Shown piece after piece: positions 9,601 to 18,239 of a stretch of DNA of 64,000 nucleotides (its first letter is position 1; each line of letters begins with the position of its first letter). The position numbers and the translations under genes were made by a program. The notes below the pieces were generated by a model. The model had not been told where the DNA came from, made no database searches, and saw only the letters and a program-made list of their open reading frames with translations. The DNA comes from Hymenobacter sp. BT730 (GTDB lineage Bacteria > Bacteroidota > Bacteroidia > Cytophagales > Hymenobacteraceae): positions 124,001 to 188,000 of the forward strand of contig NZ_JAUOFB010000005.1 in the NCBI RefSeq assembly GCF_030542105.1, in the 5' to 3' direction.

Positions 9601-9918
9601 ATGTTTGTTCGCCTGACTAGTATGAGTTTTGCTCCCGAGCAGATTGAAGGAGCCAAGAAGGTTTATTTCGATGATATTGTGCCCATAGTCCGTAGACAGC
9701 CCGGGTGCCTTGATATTATGCTACTGGAACCTATTGATGAAACCGACGAGCACATTTCCTGTACCATGTGGAACAGCAAAATAGAAGCCGATGCCTACGA
9801 GACGAGTGGCGTGTATCAGCAGATGGTAAACAAGTTAACCAATAGTCTTTCGGGGCAGCCCAGCCTGAAATCCTACTATGTTCAGCACACGCGGAACCCG
9901 GAAGCAGCCAAGTCTTAA
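9601..9918 (+). CDS. Antibiotic biosynthesis monooxygenase (ABM)-like protein
   Basis: 105 residues with the size and pattern of dimeric alpha+beta-barrel ABM/YgiN-like proteins: an N-terminal strand (MFVRLTSMSF), a helix ending in IVPIVRRQPGCLDIMLLEP and a second half ending with FVQH-like SYYVQH. Family members act on quinones, haem or polyketides, or have no known enzyme role; no substrate can be inferred here. The gene stands alone, with a 268-base AT-richer upstream region in which I found no convincing -33/-7 pair, and it is closed by a strong terminator. Confidence 0.65.
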   Translation: MFVRLTSMSFAPEQIEGAKKVYFDDIVPIVRRQPGCLDIMLLEPIDETDEHISCTMWNSKIEADAYETSGVYQQMVNKLTNSLSGQPSLKSYYVQHTRNPEAAKS

Positions 9919-9934
9919 CCTATTGAGCTCACAC

Positions 9935-9966
9935 CAAGGCCCGTTTTCATGTGATAACGGGCCTTG
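9935..9966 (+). terminator. Rho-independent terminator after the ABM-like gene
   Basis: 11-bp perfect stem CAAGGCCCGTT / AACGGGCCTTG with a 10-base loop, followed by TTATTT. Confidence 0.85.
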
Positions 9967-10083
9967 TTATTTGGCGAAAAGCAGCTTGCGCGGGCAGTGA
10001 CTGGGAACCCAAACCAGCCTAAAAGGCTTTCTTTTGCTGAATAGAGCGGCTATTCTCTGGGCGGCTTGGTAGGTTGCTAAACT

Positions 10084-10305
10084 ATGAATTCTTTTTTTCG
10101 ACTGCTTTTTCTGGGTATAGTCTGGTTTTATCGCCACCTGATTTCGCCCCTTACCCCAGCCAGCTGCCGCTATACGCCCACCTGCTCGGCTTACGCAGCC
10201 CATGCCCTGCAAAAACATGGGCCGTGGCGCGGGGGATGGTTGGCGCTGCGGCGCATTGGCCGCTGCCATCCCTGGGGTGGCCATGGTTACGACCCAGTAC
10301 CCTAA
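10084..10305 (+). CDS. yidD: Membrane protein insertion efficiency factor YidD
   Basis: 73 residues matching the YidD family almost end to end: an amphipathic N-terminus ([18 protein letters not shown]), the cysteine-containing core [19 protein letters not shown], and the end [18 protein letters not shown]. YidD is a small inner-membrane-associated protein that aids YidC-dependent insertion. In many bacteria it sits in the rpmH-rnpA-yidD-yidC cluster; here it is isolated between terminators, which is common in Bacteroidota. Confidence 0.95.
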   Translation: MNSFFRLLFLGIVWFYRHLISPLTPASCRYTPTCSAYAAHALQKHGPWRGGWLALRRIGRCHPWGGHGYDPVP

Positions 10306-10333
10306 TGGCGCCGTTTTCCGTATAGCCGCATAT

Positions 10334-10362
10334 GCCTCTACCTAAGGGTAGAGGCTTTTTTT
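10334..10362 (+). terminator. Rho-independent terminator after yidD
   Basis: Nine-base-pair stem GCCTCTACC / GGTAGAGGC followed by a run of seven T. Confidence 0.9.
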
Positions 10363-10381
10363 CACGCTGATATCTCGCCTA

Positions 10382-11275
10382 ATGCGCAGTATGTTTGGTT
10401 ATTCTCTGGCTGCAATGCTGCTTTTTAGCAGCTGCTCGCAAGCACAGAGCGAAAAGTCGGCCGACGAGCCCAAAGGCTCTTCCGGCAAGAAGCACAAGAA
10501 AGAGTCATTGGAAAACCGCCTCACCGCTGATGCCGTGCCCGGCCTGAAACGCCTGGGCCAGCTGGAGGGGGTGAAGGAAAGCTCAGGACTAGCTATGAGT
10601 CAGCCGGGCACTTATTATACCATGGGCGACCAGGGCAATCCGCCTATTCTCTATAAATTTGATGGGGATGGAAAGCTGCTGGATGAAGTGCGTTTAAGTG
10701 CTTCTAATGAGGACTGGGAAAGCATCACGCATAGCACCGACGGCACCTTGTTTGTGACGGATGCCGGCAACAACGACAATAACCGCCGCGACCTGACCAT
10801 TTACCGGGTAAATCCAGCTCAGCCCAGTGCCGTCGGCGAAATTCACTTCACGTATCCCGATCAGCAGGAATTCCCACCCAAAAAGAAAGAGCGCAATTTC
10901 GATTGCGAAGCCTCCGTGTGGCATGATGGGCAGATTTACCTGTTCACCCGCGACCGGGGCAGCAAGGCCATCAGCAAAGTATACACCGTGCCCGATAAGC
11001 CCGGCACCTACACCGCCCGCCGCGTAGCCAGCCTCAGCATCCCGGATGAAGTAACGGATGCCAGCATCAGCCCCGATGGCCGCCAGTTGGTACTCATGGG
11101 CAGCGAGCAAATGTTTGTATTGAACGGCGCCTCCATGAGCGGCCTTCTGAAGGCCAAGCCCCGCCGTATTGCCCTAACCGGCGCCGGCCAGACTGAAGGC
11201 GTTTTGTTTACCGATGATCAAACCCTGCTCATCAGCTCCGAGCAAGGCAGCCTCTACCAGTATAAGATGCCTTAA
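10382..11275 (+). CDS. Beta-propeller-like lipoprotein
   Basis: 297 residues. The N-terminus has a hydrophobic run ending LLFSSC with a plausible lipidated cysteine, then a lysine-rich linker (GKKHKKESLENRL). The rest shows repeated short strand motifs (TYYTMGDQGNPPILYKFD, GTLFVTDAGNNDNNRRDL, TDASISPDGRQLVLMGSE) consistent with a propeller fold related to SdiA-regulated or esterase-like propeller proteins. The repeated DxGN loops may bind metal. ATG 10382 or ATG 10391 could start the protein. Function unknown; likely anchored at the outer membrane facing the periplasm. Confidence 0.65.
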   Translation: MRSMFGYSLAAMLLFSSCSQAQSEKSADEPKGSSGKKHKKESLENRLTADAVPGLKRLGQLEGVKESSGLAMSQPGTYYTMGDQGNPPILYKFDGDGKLLDEVRLSASNEDWESITHSTDGTLFVTDAGNNDNNRRDLTIYRVNPAQPSAVGEIHFTYPDQQEFPPKKKERNFDCEASVWHDGQIYLFTRDRGSKAISKVYTVPDKPGTYTARRVASLSIPDEVTDASISPDGRQLVLMGSEQMFVLNGASMSGLLKAKPRRIALTGAGQTEGVLFTDDQTLLISSEQGSLYQYKMP

Positions 11276-11294
11276 GCGCCGATAACTGGCCTGG

Positions 11295-11367
11295 CGGGGC
11301 CCATCTGAACCACTTACTGCCCGGAGCTCCTGGAGTCCGGCGGTCGGTAAGGTTCGGATGGGCCCCG
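11295..11367 (+). terminator. Large imperfect hairpin, probable terminator
   Basis: Arms of about 30 bases (starting CGGGGCCCATCTGAAC at 11295 and ending GGATGGGCCCCG at 11367) pair with a few mismatches and are followed by TTTCTTT. It lies 20 bases after the lipoprotein stop and 80 bases before fbaA. Confidence 0.6.
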
Positions 11368-11446
11368 TTTCTTTGCTACCTTCACCGGCTCAAACCCTCA
11401 CCCGTGCGGCCCGGCAGTTGGCGGTCCGCGCAACCAATGCCCTTCT

Positions 11447-12535
11447 ATGGCTGACCAAACCACTCTTACCGGCCTGCGCGCCGGCGTGCTGCACGGCGAC
11501 GAAGTGCAGCAGCTCTTCGACCACGCCAAGGCGAACGGCTATGCACTGCCCGCGGTAAACGTTACGGGTACCGACACGGTAAACGCCGTGCTGGAAGCTG
11601 CCCGCGACCTGAACTCGCCGGTTATCATTCAGTTTTCTAACGGTGGTGCCCAGTTCTTCGCTGGCAAAGGCCTCGCTAACGATAAGCAGCAGGCCAGCAT
11701 TGCCGGTGGCATTTCAGGCGCGCAGCACGTGCACCTGATGGCCCAGGCCTACGGCGTACCCGTGATTCTGCACACCGACCACGCCGCCAAGAAGCTCCTG
11801 CCTTGGATTGATGGTTTGCTGGAAGCCGGCGAGAAGCACTTCGCTCAGTACGGCCAGCCGCTGTACTCCTCGCACATGCTGGACCTCTCGGAGGAGCCCA
11901 TCGAGGAGAACATCGAAATCTGCAAAGAGTACCTAGAGCGCATGGCCAAAATTGGCATGACGCTGGAAATTGAGCTGGGCGTAACCGGCGGTGAGGAAGA
12001 CGGCGTAGACAACTCCGATGTGGATTCCTCGAAGCTCTACACCCAGCCTTCGGAAGTGGCCTATGCCTACGAGGAGCTGAGCAAGGTGAGTCCCCGCTTC
12101 ACTATTGCTGCTGCTTTCGGCAACGTGCACGGCGTGTACAAGCCCGGCAACGTGAAGCTGCAGCCCGTTATTCTGAAGAACTCGCAGGATTTCGTGAAGG
12201 AGAAATACAACCTGACCGATGAGCGCCCCATCAACTTCGTGTTCCACGGCGGCTCAGGCTCGTCGCAGGAGGAAATCCGCGAAGCCATCAGCTACGGCGC
12301 CATCAAGATGAACATTGATACGGACCTGCAGTGGGCGTTCTGGGATGGTATCCGCGCCTACTACCAGAAGAACGAAGGCTTCCTGCAGAGTCAGATTGGT
12401 AACCCCACCGGCGAGGACTCGCCCAATAAGAAATACTACGACCCCCGCGTGTGGCTGCGCAAGGGCGAAGAAACCTTCATTGCCCGCCTGAAATCGGCAT
12501 TCGAAGACCTCAACGCTGTGAACCGCCGCTACTAG
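11447..12535 (+). CDS. fbaA: Class II fructose-bisphosphate aldolase
   Basis: 362 residues, the length of the class IIA (E. coli FbaA-like) enzymes. It cleaves fructose 1,6-bisphosphate to dihydroxyacetone phosphate and glyceraldehyde 3-phosphate with a zinc cofactor. Visible are the Asp/His pair in HTDHAAKK, the ELGVTGGEEDGVDN segment, the zinc His regions FGNVHGVYKPG and FVFHGGSGS, and the phosphate-binding KMNIDTDLQWAFWDG. The gene has its own terminator and is convergent with lgt. Together with pyk it gives two glycolytic steps in this window. Confidence 0.96.
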   Translation: MADQTTLTGLRAGVLHGDEVQQLFDHAKANGYALPAVNVTGTDTVNAVLEAARDLNSPVIIQFSNGGAQFFAGKGLANDKQQASIAGGISGAQHVHLMAQAYGVPVILHTDHAAKKLLPWIDGLLEAGEKHFAQYGQPLYSSHMLDLSEEPIEENIEICKEYLERMAKIGMTLEIELGVTGGEEDGVDNSDVDSSKLYTQPSEVAYAYEELSKVSPRFTIAAAFGNVHGVYKPGNVKLQPVILKNSQDFVKEKYNLTDERPINFVFHGGSGSSQEEIREAISYGAIKMNIDTDLQWAFWDGIRAYYQKNEGFLQSQIGNPTGEDSPNKKYYDPRVWLRKGEETFIARLKSAFEDLNAVNRRY

Positions 12536-12554
12536 TTTTTAGCATTGGTTTGAA

Positions 12555-12596
12555 AACAAGAAGGCCCGCTCTCAGCTGAGAGCGGGCCTTCTTGTT
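12555..12596. terminator. Bidirectional terminator between fbaA and lgt
   Basis: A perfect 42-base palindrome, 21 bases on each side of the centre at 12575/12576, GC-rich in the middle with AACAAG/CTTGTT ends and TTTTAT beyond. It serves both converging genes. Confidence 0.9.
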
Positions 12597-12615
12597 TTAT
12601 GCTATTGTGAAGGGA

Positions 12616-13482
12616 CTAACGGGTTTTTACCGCTGCCTTATTGGCTTCTTCCTCGCTTAAATCCCGCACGGCATAGCCATAGGGGTTGTTGGGCCATTTG
12701 CCGGCGCGCAGTAGCACATACACACCCAACAGAATCAGCGGAATGCTCAGCAGCTGCCCCATGTTGAACTGCAGGTTGTTTTCGAAGTCAACCTGATTCT
12801 CTTTCAGGAATTCCACCAGGAAGCGGAAGCCGAACAGCAACACCACGAACAAGCCGAAGAGCAAACCGCGTGGCGTACGCTCCTTATACTTGTTCCAGAG
12901 CCAATACAGCAGCACCAGCAGGAAAACGCAGAACAGGGATTCGTAAATCTGGGTGGGATGGCGCGGCACGGTGGTGTGTTCGGCATCGCGCGGGAAAATG
13001 AACGCCCACGGCACGGTGGTAGCGCGGCCCACAATTTCCGAGTTCATCAGGTTGCCCAGACGGATGCAGGCACCACCTACGGCTACTACAATCACAATCC
13101 GGTCCAGCACCCAGAGGTAATCAAACTTATGCCGACGGCTGAAAATCCATAAGGCGAGCAGAATGCCAATGGTGGCGCCATGGCTAGCCAGTCCGCCGTG
13201 CCAGATCTTCAGAATCTCCCAGGGATGCTGCTTATACGCGGCCCAATCGTAGAAAAACACGTGGCCCAGGCGCGCACCCACCACCGTACCGATAATCATG
13301 TACAGCGTGATAATATCAACCCATTGCGCCGATACCCGCTCGGTGCGGTAAATGTGCGTGAGGATGAACGAGCCCAGCACAAAGCCCAGCGCGAACAGCA
13401 CGCCGTACCAGCGCAAGGTAAGCGGCCCCAACTGGGCAATGATGGGCGAAACATCCCAGGTGATGTAAGCAAGCAGGCTCAT
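12616..13482 (-). CDS. lgt: Prolipoprotein diacylglyceryl transferase
   Basis: 288-residue polytopic membrane enzyme that transfers diacylglycerol from phosphatidylglycerol to the lipobox cysteine of prolipoproteins, several of which occur in this window. Family marks: LTLRWYGVLFALGF near the N-terminus, GGLASHGATIGILLAL, the signature region GACIRLGNLMNSEIVGR and RHPTQIYESL. ATG at 13482 (MSLLAYITW) is preferred to the TTG 12 bases upstream. A TACCTTTC box at 13516-13509 may be its -7 element. The C-terminus ends in a short charged tail (DLSEEEANKAAVKTR). Confidence 0.95.
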   Translation of the reverse strand: MSLLAYITWDVSPIIAQLGPLTLRWYGVLFALGFVLGSFILTHIYRTERVSAQWVDIITLYMIIGTVVGARLGHVFFYDWAAYKQHPWEILKIWHGGLASHGATIGILLALWIFSRRHKFDYLWVLDRIVIVVAVGGACIRLGNLMNSEIVGRATTVPWAFIFPRDAEHTTVPRHPTQIYESLFCVFLLVLLYWLWNKYKERTPRGLLFGLFVVLLFGFRFLVEFLKENQVDFENNLQFNMGQLLSIPLILLGVYVLLRAGKWPNNPYGYAVRDLSEEEANKAAVKTR

Positions 13483-13526
13483 AAGCAGTGGCAATAGTAT
13501 GAATGCCCGAAAGGTAGTAAATGAAT

Positions 13527-13593
13527 GAGCAATGAAGCGTATCGAAGGATTATGCGGAACATACTGCTTATTCTTCGATACGCTTCATTGCTC
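13527..13593. repeat. Long inverted repeat, element A
   Basis: Perfect 21-bp arms at 13527-13547 and 13573-13593 flank a 25-base centre. It lies between lgt and the end of nadE. No T-run follows on either strand, so it is not a standard terminator. See elements B (18670-18757) and C (41088-41204). Confidence 0.9.
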
Positions 13594-13602
13594 CGGTATT
13601 CC

Positions 13603-15537
13603 CTAGAGGGCGTTCAGCTCTTCCGTGTAGCCACCGCTCAAAATGGGAAAACGCAGCCAGGAGCGCGGGTCTACGTTGTAGTCGTCGAGGTGGAAGGATG
13701 GGGCATACCGTTCCCGTTTCCACTGGTTTCGGCTCCAGAGCGAGTAGAAGCGCTTGACGTAAGTTTTGAGCAGCTCCGGATCTACGGTGGCATCTTCCTT
13801 CACCAAAGTATCCAGTACTTGTTTGGGGCTAAGTCGGTCGTAAAAAGCCAGGCGCTCAATGCGGTTGAGCAGGATGTAGGGCATCAGGTCCCGCTCGTCA
13901 GTCTGCTTGTCTTCCAGGGGGCGCAACTCGGCGGTGGGCTGCAGGTTGTTCACGCGGTGCAGGGCGGTGTAGCCCAATTCCGCTTCGGCCCAGCGCAACC
14001 ATTTCTTTACAAAATCTTTGTCTACGCCGGCAATGGGCGAGATAGAGCCGGCCGTGTCACCGTCCATGGTGCAGTAGCCCACGGAAGCCTCCGAGCGGTT
14101 TGATGTGGTCAGGAGCAGGCAGTTCTGAACATTGGCCAGCAGCCAGATAGCGGGAGCCCGCACCCGGGCCTGAATGTTCTGCAGAGCCAGGTCGTCGGTT
14201 TGCCAGGTCAGGTCGCGGCCCAGGGCGTGCTCAATCTTGCCCACATAGCCGGTTACTTCCTCATCAATGCCCCAGTTATAGAATACCGCCCCCAGGGCAT
14301 CGGCCAGCTCCTGGGCAGAGTTGAAGGTATCGTCGGAGGAATTAACGGTGCCCTGGTAGGCAGTTATCAGCAGGCGTTTGGTGAGCTGCTGGTTAATGGT
14401 GGCCTGCTGATTATCCGGAGTGGAAAGGGAGGCGTCTTTGGGTCCCCGCGCGGCTTTGTCAGGTACGGGTGCTACGGCTCCGGCCCACTGCTGAATTTCC
14501 TCTGTAGTGAAGCAGCCCGAACGGCGCATAAACTCAGCCGTACCTAGTTCGGTGGTACCAAGGCGCACCATCTCGGCCACGGCTATGGCGCACATGCAGG
14601 AATCGGCCCCGCCGCTCAAGCTCAGCACGAAGCCCCGGCTGCGGGCTTTGCGCAAGTAGTCAAATAAGGCCAAACTCAGAGCCTGGTTCAGCTCTCGGTA
14701 TTCGTCGGGAGCGGGCAGCGGGTCAATGGCATCAACAGCCGTAAGCTCCGAAGCAAAGTCGACATCCACGCACTCCATATCCACTTCCTTGAAGCTCATA
14801 AGCTGGTTGCGCAGCAGCAGGTGGCCGTTGCGGGCCACCAGAATTTCGCCATCGTAGGTGATGCGGCCGGCTTCGTTGCCCAGCAGGTTGGCGTAGAGGT
14901 AGGTGCAGCGAAAGTTGCGCGAGGCGTTCAGCACCAGGTTATAGCGCACATCCGTCTTGCTCATGGCAAAGTGGCTGGCCGAAGGATTCACAATCAAATC
15001 CACGCGGCCTACCAGGCGGCAGGCGGGGCGCACATCATCGGGCCGCCAGGCATCCTCACAGATTTCAAAGCCGAACTTTACGCCTTGGTGCTCGAAAATC
15101 AGGTCGCCTAGGGGCCACTCTTCCCCTCCCAGTGGCACAGTAGTCGTTTCGCCGGCTGGCCAGGCGTGGAAGAAGCGAGGCTCATAGTGCACACCATCAT
15201 TAGCGAGGAACTGCTTGGCGGCAAAGCCCAGAATTTGCCCATCGCGCAGCACAGCCGCCGTGTTGTAGGTGCGGTGGTTAAGGCGCACCGGTAGGCCTAC
15301 TACCACGCAAATGCCTTTCGTCCAAGGGCGAATCAGCTGCAGATGCTCCAGGGCTGATTGGGGAAGCCAGTCGCTCAAAAACAGGTCCTCACAGCCGTAG
15401 CCCGTCAGACACAATTCCGGCAAACAAAGCAGCTGCACCCCGGCGGCTTTAGCCTGCTCAATGGCCTCGCGGATGGTACGCAGGTTATGTTGCCAATCGA
15501 AAGGAATCTGGTTGAGGGCGGCGCCGGCTATTCGCAT
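13603..15537 (-). CDS. nadE: Glutamine-dependent NAD+ synthetase
   Basis: 644 residues. The N-terminal nitrilase-type glutaminase domain (about 1-280) has its Glu in LLCLPELCLTGYGCEDLF and catalytic Cys in FGFEICEDAW; the C-terminal synthetase domain has the ATP P-loop LSLSGGADSC. It makes NAD+ from nicotinic acid adenine dinucleotide, ATP and glutamine-derived ammonia. ATG at 15537 (MRIAGAALNQ) is chosen over a TTG at 15564. It is single-gene in layout, upstream of lgt but separated from it by inverted repeat A. Confidence 0.95.
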   Translation of the reverse strand: MRIAGAALNQIPFDWQHNLRTIREAIEQAKAAGVQLLCLPELCLTGYGCEDLFLSDWLPQSALEHLQLIRPWTKGICVVVGLPVRLNHRTYNTAAVLRDGQILGFAAKQFLANDGVHYEPRFFHAWPAGETTTVPLGGEEWPLGDLIFEHQGVKFGFEICEDAWRPDDVRPACRLVGRVDLIVNPSASHFAMSKTDVRYNLVLNASRNFRCTYLYANLLGNEAGRITYDGEILVARNGHLLLRNQLMSFKEVDMECVDVDFASELTAVDAIDPLPAPDEYRELNQALSLALFDYLRKARSRGFVLSLSGGADSCMCAIAVAEMVRLGTTELGTAEFMRRSGCFTTEEIQQWAGAVAPVPDKAARGPKDASLSTPDNQQATINQQLTKRLLITAYQGTVNSSDDTFNSAQELADALGAVFYNWGIDEEVTGYVGKIEHALGRDLTWQTDDLALQNIQARVRAPAIWLLANVQNCLLLTTSNRSEASVGYCTMDGDTAGSISPIAGVDKDFVKKWLRWAEAELGYTALHRVNNLQPTAELRPLEDKQTDERDLMPYILLNRIERLAFYDRLSPKQVLDTLVKEDATVDPELLKTYVKRFYSLWSRNQWKRERYAPSFHLDDYNVDPRSWLRFPILSGGYTEELNAL

Positions 15538-15664
15538 AATTCGGGAGAAATGTAACTTCTGCAAAACAACTCCATTTCTGCGGATTGGGTTACGAACAAA
15601 CTACCATTCCCTGAAAAGCAGAGGAATTTGCCTTTAAAATGCGAAAGCCCTTGAAATGCAAAAA

Positions 15665-15694
15665 GCCCTATACTCCTCTGTAGGCGTTAAGGGC
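15665..15694 (-). terminator. Probable terminator of the acpP-fabF-rnc group
   Basis: On the minus strand a GCCCT...AGGGC stem, with inner partial pairing, is followed directly by TTTTT. It lies about 50 bases after the rnc stop. The stem is imperfect. Confidence 0.45.
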
Positions 15695-15746
15695 ATTGTG
15701 CTAAAAAGCGTGGTAACGGGTGGAGTCTCGTCCTTTTAAGGCAGAT

Positions 15747-16496
15747 CTACACTCCTAAAGTCGTTAGAGCCCGCTCGGCGGCCAGCTGTTCCGCCTGCTT
15801 TTTCGAGAGGCCCATGCCGGTGGCTACTTCCTCATCATCCAGCATCACCGTAGCCGAAAACTCCATCACGCCGCCCGGGCGGGCTTCGCTTTGCATATCG
15901 TAGCGCAGGTTTTTGCCGTGGCGCTGCGCCCACTCAATGAGCTTGCTCTTGAAGTTGGTGGTGGTTTCCGTGAGAGACTTCACGTCCACAAAAGGCTTCA
16001 CCAGGCGGCTGAGCACAAATTTGCGGGCCGCTTTATAACCCTGGTCAAGGTAAACAGCACCTACCAGTGCTTCCAGCGCGTTGCCGTTTACGGAGCGCGA
16101 GCGGGCCGAGCGGCCCTGGGTCACGTCCAGCTGCACCAGCTTATCCAGCCCGATTTTTAGGGCCAGGCCGTTCAGACTTTCTCGGTTTACAATGCGGCTG
16201 CGCATCTCCGTGAGGAAGCCTTCCTGCTCGTAGGGAAACTTCCGGAACAGATATTCGGCTACCACCGCGCCCAGCACGGCGTCGCCGAGGAATTCCAGCC
16301 GCTCGTTGCTTTGGTGACGGGCCGTATCGCCCTGCAGGCGCACCACGGAGGCGTGCGTGAAGGCCAGCTGGTACAAGCGGATATTATCGGGCGTGCGGCC
16401 AGTGAGCGTGGCAATAGCCTGCCGGAAGGCCCGGTCCTGCCCTACCAATCGGCGGAAAAAGCCGAATAGCGGAAGTGGCTGGCCGGGCCTAGGCAT
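15747..16496 (-). CDS. rnc: Ribonuclease III
   Basis: 249 residues: RNase III domain with the signature NERLEFLGDAVLGAVVAEYLF, the second acidic site in NALEALVGAVYLDQG, and a C-terminal double-stranded RNA-binding domain (FKSKLIEWAQRHGKNLRY to KKQAEQLAAERAL). It cuts double-stranded RNA in rRNA and mRNA processing. The ATG shares one base with the fabF stop (TAATG), so it is translationally coupled to fabF; acpP-fabF-rnc is a widely conserved Bacteroidota order. Confidence 0.96.
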   Translation of the reverse strand: MPRPGQPLPLFGFFRRLVGQDRAFRQAIATLTGRTPDNIRLYQLAFTHASVVRLQGDTARHQSNERLEFLGDAVLGAVVAEYLFRKFPYEQEGFLTEMRSRIVNRESLNGLALKIGLDKLVQLDVTQGRSARSRSVNGNALEALVGAVYLDQGYKAARKFVLSRLVKPFVDVKSLTETTTNFKSKLIEWAQRHGKNLRYDMQSEARPGGVMEFSATVMLDDEEVATGMGLSKKQAEQLAAERALTTLGV

Positions 16497-17746
16497 TAGT
16501 CGCGGAATTTGCTGAATACCACCGACGTGTTGTGACCACCAAACCCGAAGGTGTTGCTGACCGCAATATTGATTTCCCGCTCCTGAGCTTGGTTGAACGT
16601 GAAGTTCAGCTTGGCGTCCAGTTCGGGGTCGTCGGTAACGTGGTTAATAGTTGGCGGTACGATGCCGTGCTGCATAGCCAGGATACAGGCCACAGCCTCA
16701 ATGCCGCCCGCACCACCCAGCAGGTGGCCGGTCATGCTCTTGGTAGAGCTGATGTTCAGGTTGTACGCGGCTTCGCCGAATACTTTCTGAATGGCCGTCA
16801 CCTCAGCTCCATCACCCAGTGGCGTGCTGGTGCCGTGGGTGTTGATGTAGTCTACATCTTCGGGCTTGATGCCAGCATCACGCAGGGCGTTCTGCATTAC
16901 AATCACCACGCCTTCGCCGGTAGGATCCGGAGCGGTAATGTGGTAGGCATCCGACGACAAGCCGCCACCGATAATTTCGGCGTAGATCTTGGCGCCGCGG
17001 GCTTTGGCGTGTTCATAGTCCTCCAGAATCAGCGCGCCGGCCCCTTCGCCCAGTACAAATCCGTCCCGGTCCTTATCGTAAGGGCGCGAGCCGGTTTGCG
17101 GGTCGTCGTTCCGCTCGCTCATGGCTTTGAGGGCATTGAAGCCCCCTACGCCCGCCTCGGTAATGGCGGCTTCCGAACCACCCGTAACGGCCACATCAGC
17201 CATACCCAAGCGGATATAGTTGTAGGCCGCCACAATGGCATCGGAAGATGAAGCGCAGGCGGAGGTGGTCACGAAGTTCGGACCACGGAAACCGTTCTTG
17301 ATGGAGATGTTGCCCGACGAGGAGTCGGCAATCATCTTGGGAATGAAGAACGGATTGTAGCGCGGCGTACCATCGCCCTTGGCGAAGTTGAAGCACTCGT
17401 CCTGGAAGGTTTTCAACCCTCCAATACCAGAGCCCCAGATAACCCCTACCCGGTCTTTATTTACCCCTTCCAGCAGGCCGGCGTCCTTAATTGCTTCATC
17501 CGAAGCAATGACGGCGAACTGCGTGAACAGGTCCATCTTACGGCCTTCCTTCCGGTCGAAATAATCGTCGGGGTTATAGTCCTTCACTTCGCAGGCGAAG
17601 CGGGTCTTGAACTTACTGGCATCGAACCGGGTGATGGGAGCAGCCCCACTCACACCGGCTTTTAGCCCTTCCCAGAAGGTGGGGGCGGTTTTGCCGATCG
17701 GGGTAATGGCACCCAGGCCGGTCACAACAACTCTCCGAAGAGACAT
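16496..17746 (-). CDS. fabF: 3-oxoacyl-[acyl-carrier-protein] synthase II
   Basis: 416 residues, the normal KAS II length. Catalytic Cys in TTSACASSSDA, the two active-site His in NTHGTSTPLGD and KSMTGHLLGGAGG, and the C-terminal NTFGFGGHN loop. It condenses malonyl-ACP with acyl-ACP in fatty acid elongation. It lies 102 bases downstream of acpP, with a hairpin between them, and overlaps rnc by one base. Confidence 0.97.
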   Translation of the reverse strand: MSLRRVVVTGLGAITPIGKTAPTFWEGLKAGVSGAAPITRFDASKFKTRFACEVKDYNPDDYFDRKEGRKMDLFTQFAVIASDEAIKDAGLLEGVNKDRVGVIWGSGIGGLKTFQDECFNFAKGDGTPRYNPFFIPKMIADSSSGNISIKNGFRGPNFVTTSACASSSDAIVAAYNYIRLGMADVAVTGGSEAAITEAGVGGFNALKAMSERNDDPQTGSRPYDKDRDGFVLGEGAGALILEDYEHAKARGAKIYAEIIGGGLSSDAYHITAPDPTGEGVVIVMQNALRDAGIKPEDVDYINTHGTSTPLGDGAEVTAIQKVFGEAAYNLNISSTKSMTGHLLGGAGGIEAVACILAMQHGIVPPTINHVTDDPELDAKLNFTFNQAQEREINIAVSNTFGFGGHNTSVVFSKFRD

Positions 17747-17793
17747 AGGCTGGCTCAGAGAAGCGAAAGAATACGAAAACTAAAAAAGCAAAA

Positions 17794-17814
17794 CGGCCGG
17801 CGGCGAGCCGGCCG
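17794..17814 (-). terminator. Hairpin between acpP and fabF (partial terminator)
   Basis: GCCGGCCG-type 8-bp stem with a 5-base loop, followed on the minus strand by TTTTGCTTTTTTAG. It would lower fabF-rnc transcription relative to acpP, whose product is needed in far larger amounts. Confidence 0.65.
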
Positions 17815-17848
17815 GTAAGCACTAAGGGAGCAGCGGTAGTCTTACAGA

Positions 17849-18085
17849 CTACTTAGCGTGCTCTTCGAGGTAGCTGATAGCCTGACCCACGGTACCGATG
17901 TTTTCGGCCTGATCGTCGGGAATCGACACGTTGAATTCTTTTTCAAATTCCATGATCAGCTCAACAGTATCCAGCGAGTCAGCACCCAGGTCGTTGGTGA
18001 AGCTGGCCTCCGGAGTTACTTCCGAAGCTTCTACGCCGAGTTTATCGATGATGATGGCCTTTACTTTTTCTGCAATTTCAGACAT
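17849..18085 (-). CDS. acpP: Acyl carrier protein
   Basis: 78 acidic residues with the phosphopantetheine attachment Ser in [16 protein letters not shown]. It carries acyl chains in fatty acid synthesis. It is first of the acpP-fabF-rnc group. Upstream on the minus strand a TTTG, about 19 bases, GTTATTTG arrangement could be its promoter, with one mismatch to the -7 consensus. Confidence 0.97.
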   Translation of the reverse strand: MSEIAEKVKAIIIDKLGVEASEVTPEASFTNDLGADSLDTVELIMEFEKEFNVSIPDDQAENIGTVGQAISYLEEHAK

Positions 18086-18205
18086 TTCCGTGGGGGTTTA
18101 AGGAAAACTCAGCCACAAATAACACCATCTTCCCTAACATTGTCAAACAAACACGCAATCTTGTCTTTCCTCTCTTCGTTATGGCCCGCTCCTGCCGGCA
18201 ACCCG

Positions 18206-18213
18206 TAACTTTG
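18206..18213 (+). promoter_or_regulatory. -7 promoter box of the IPExxxVDY gene
   Basis: TAACTTTG fits the Bacteroidota -7 consensus TAnnTTTG; it ends 26 bases before the ATG at 18240. No clear -33 TTG at the ideal distance. Confidence 0.55.
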
Positions 18214-18239
18214 CTGCCGTTGGCCTAACTGCTTCCGCC

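Noticed and set aside
11358..11558. Plus-strand 66-codon frame overlapping the start of fbaA
   Set aside because: Out of frame with fbaA and lacking any independent evidence.
15632..15669. Two near-identical AAATGC(G/A)AAAGCCCT units downstream of rnc, checked as a possible CRISPR or tandem repeat
   Set aside because: Only two short copies without spacers; they more likely form part of the rnc terminator region.
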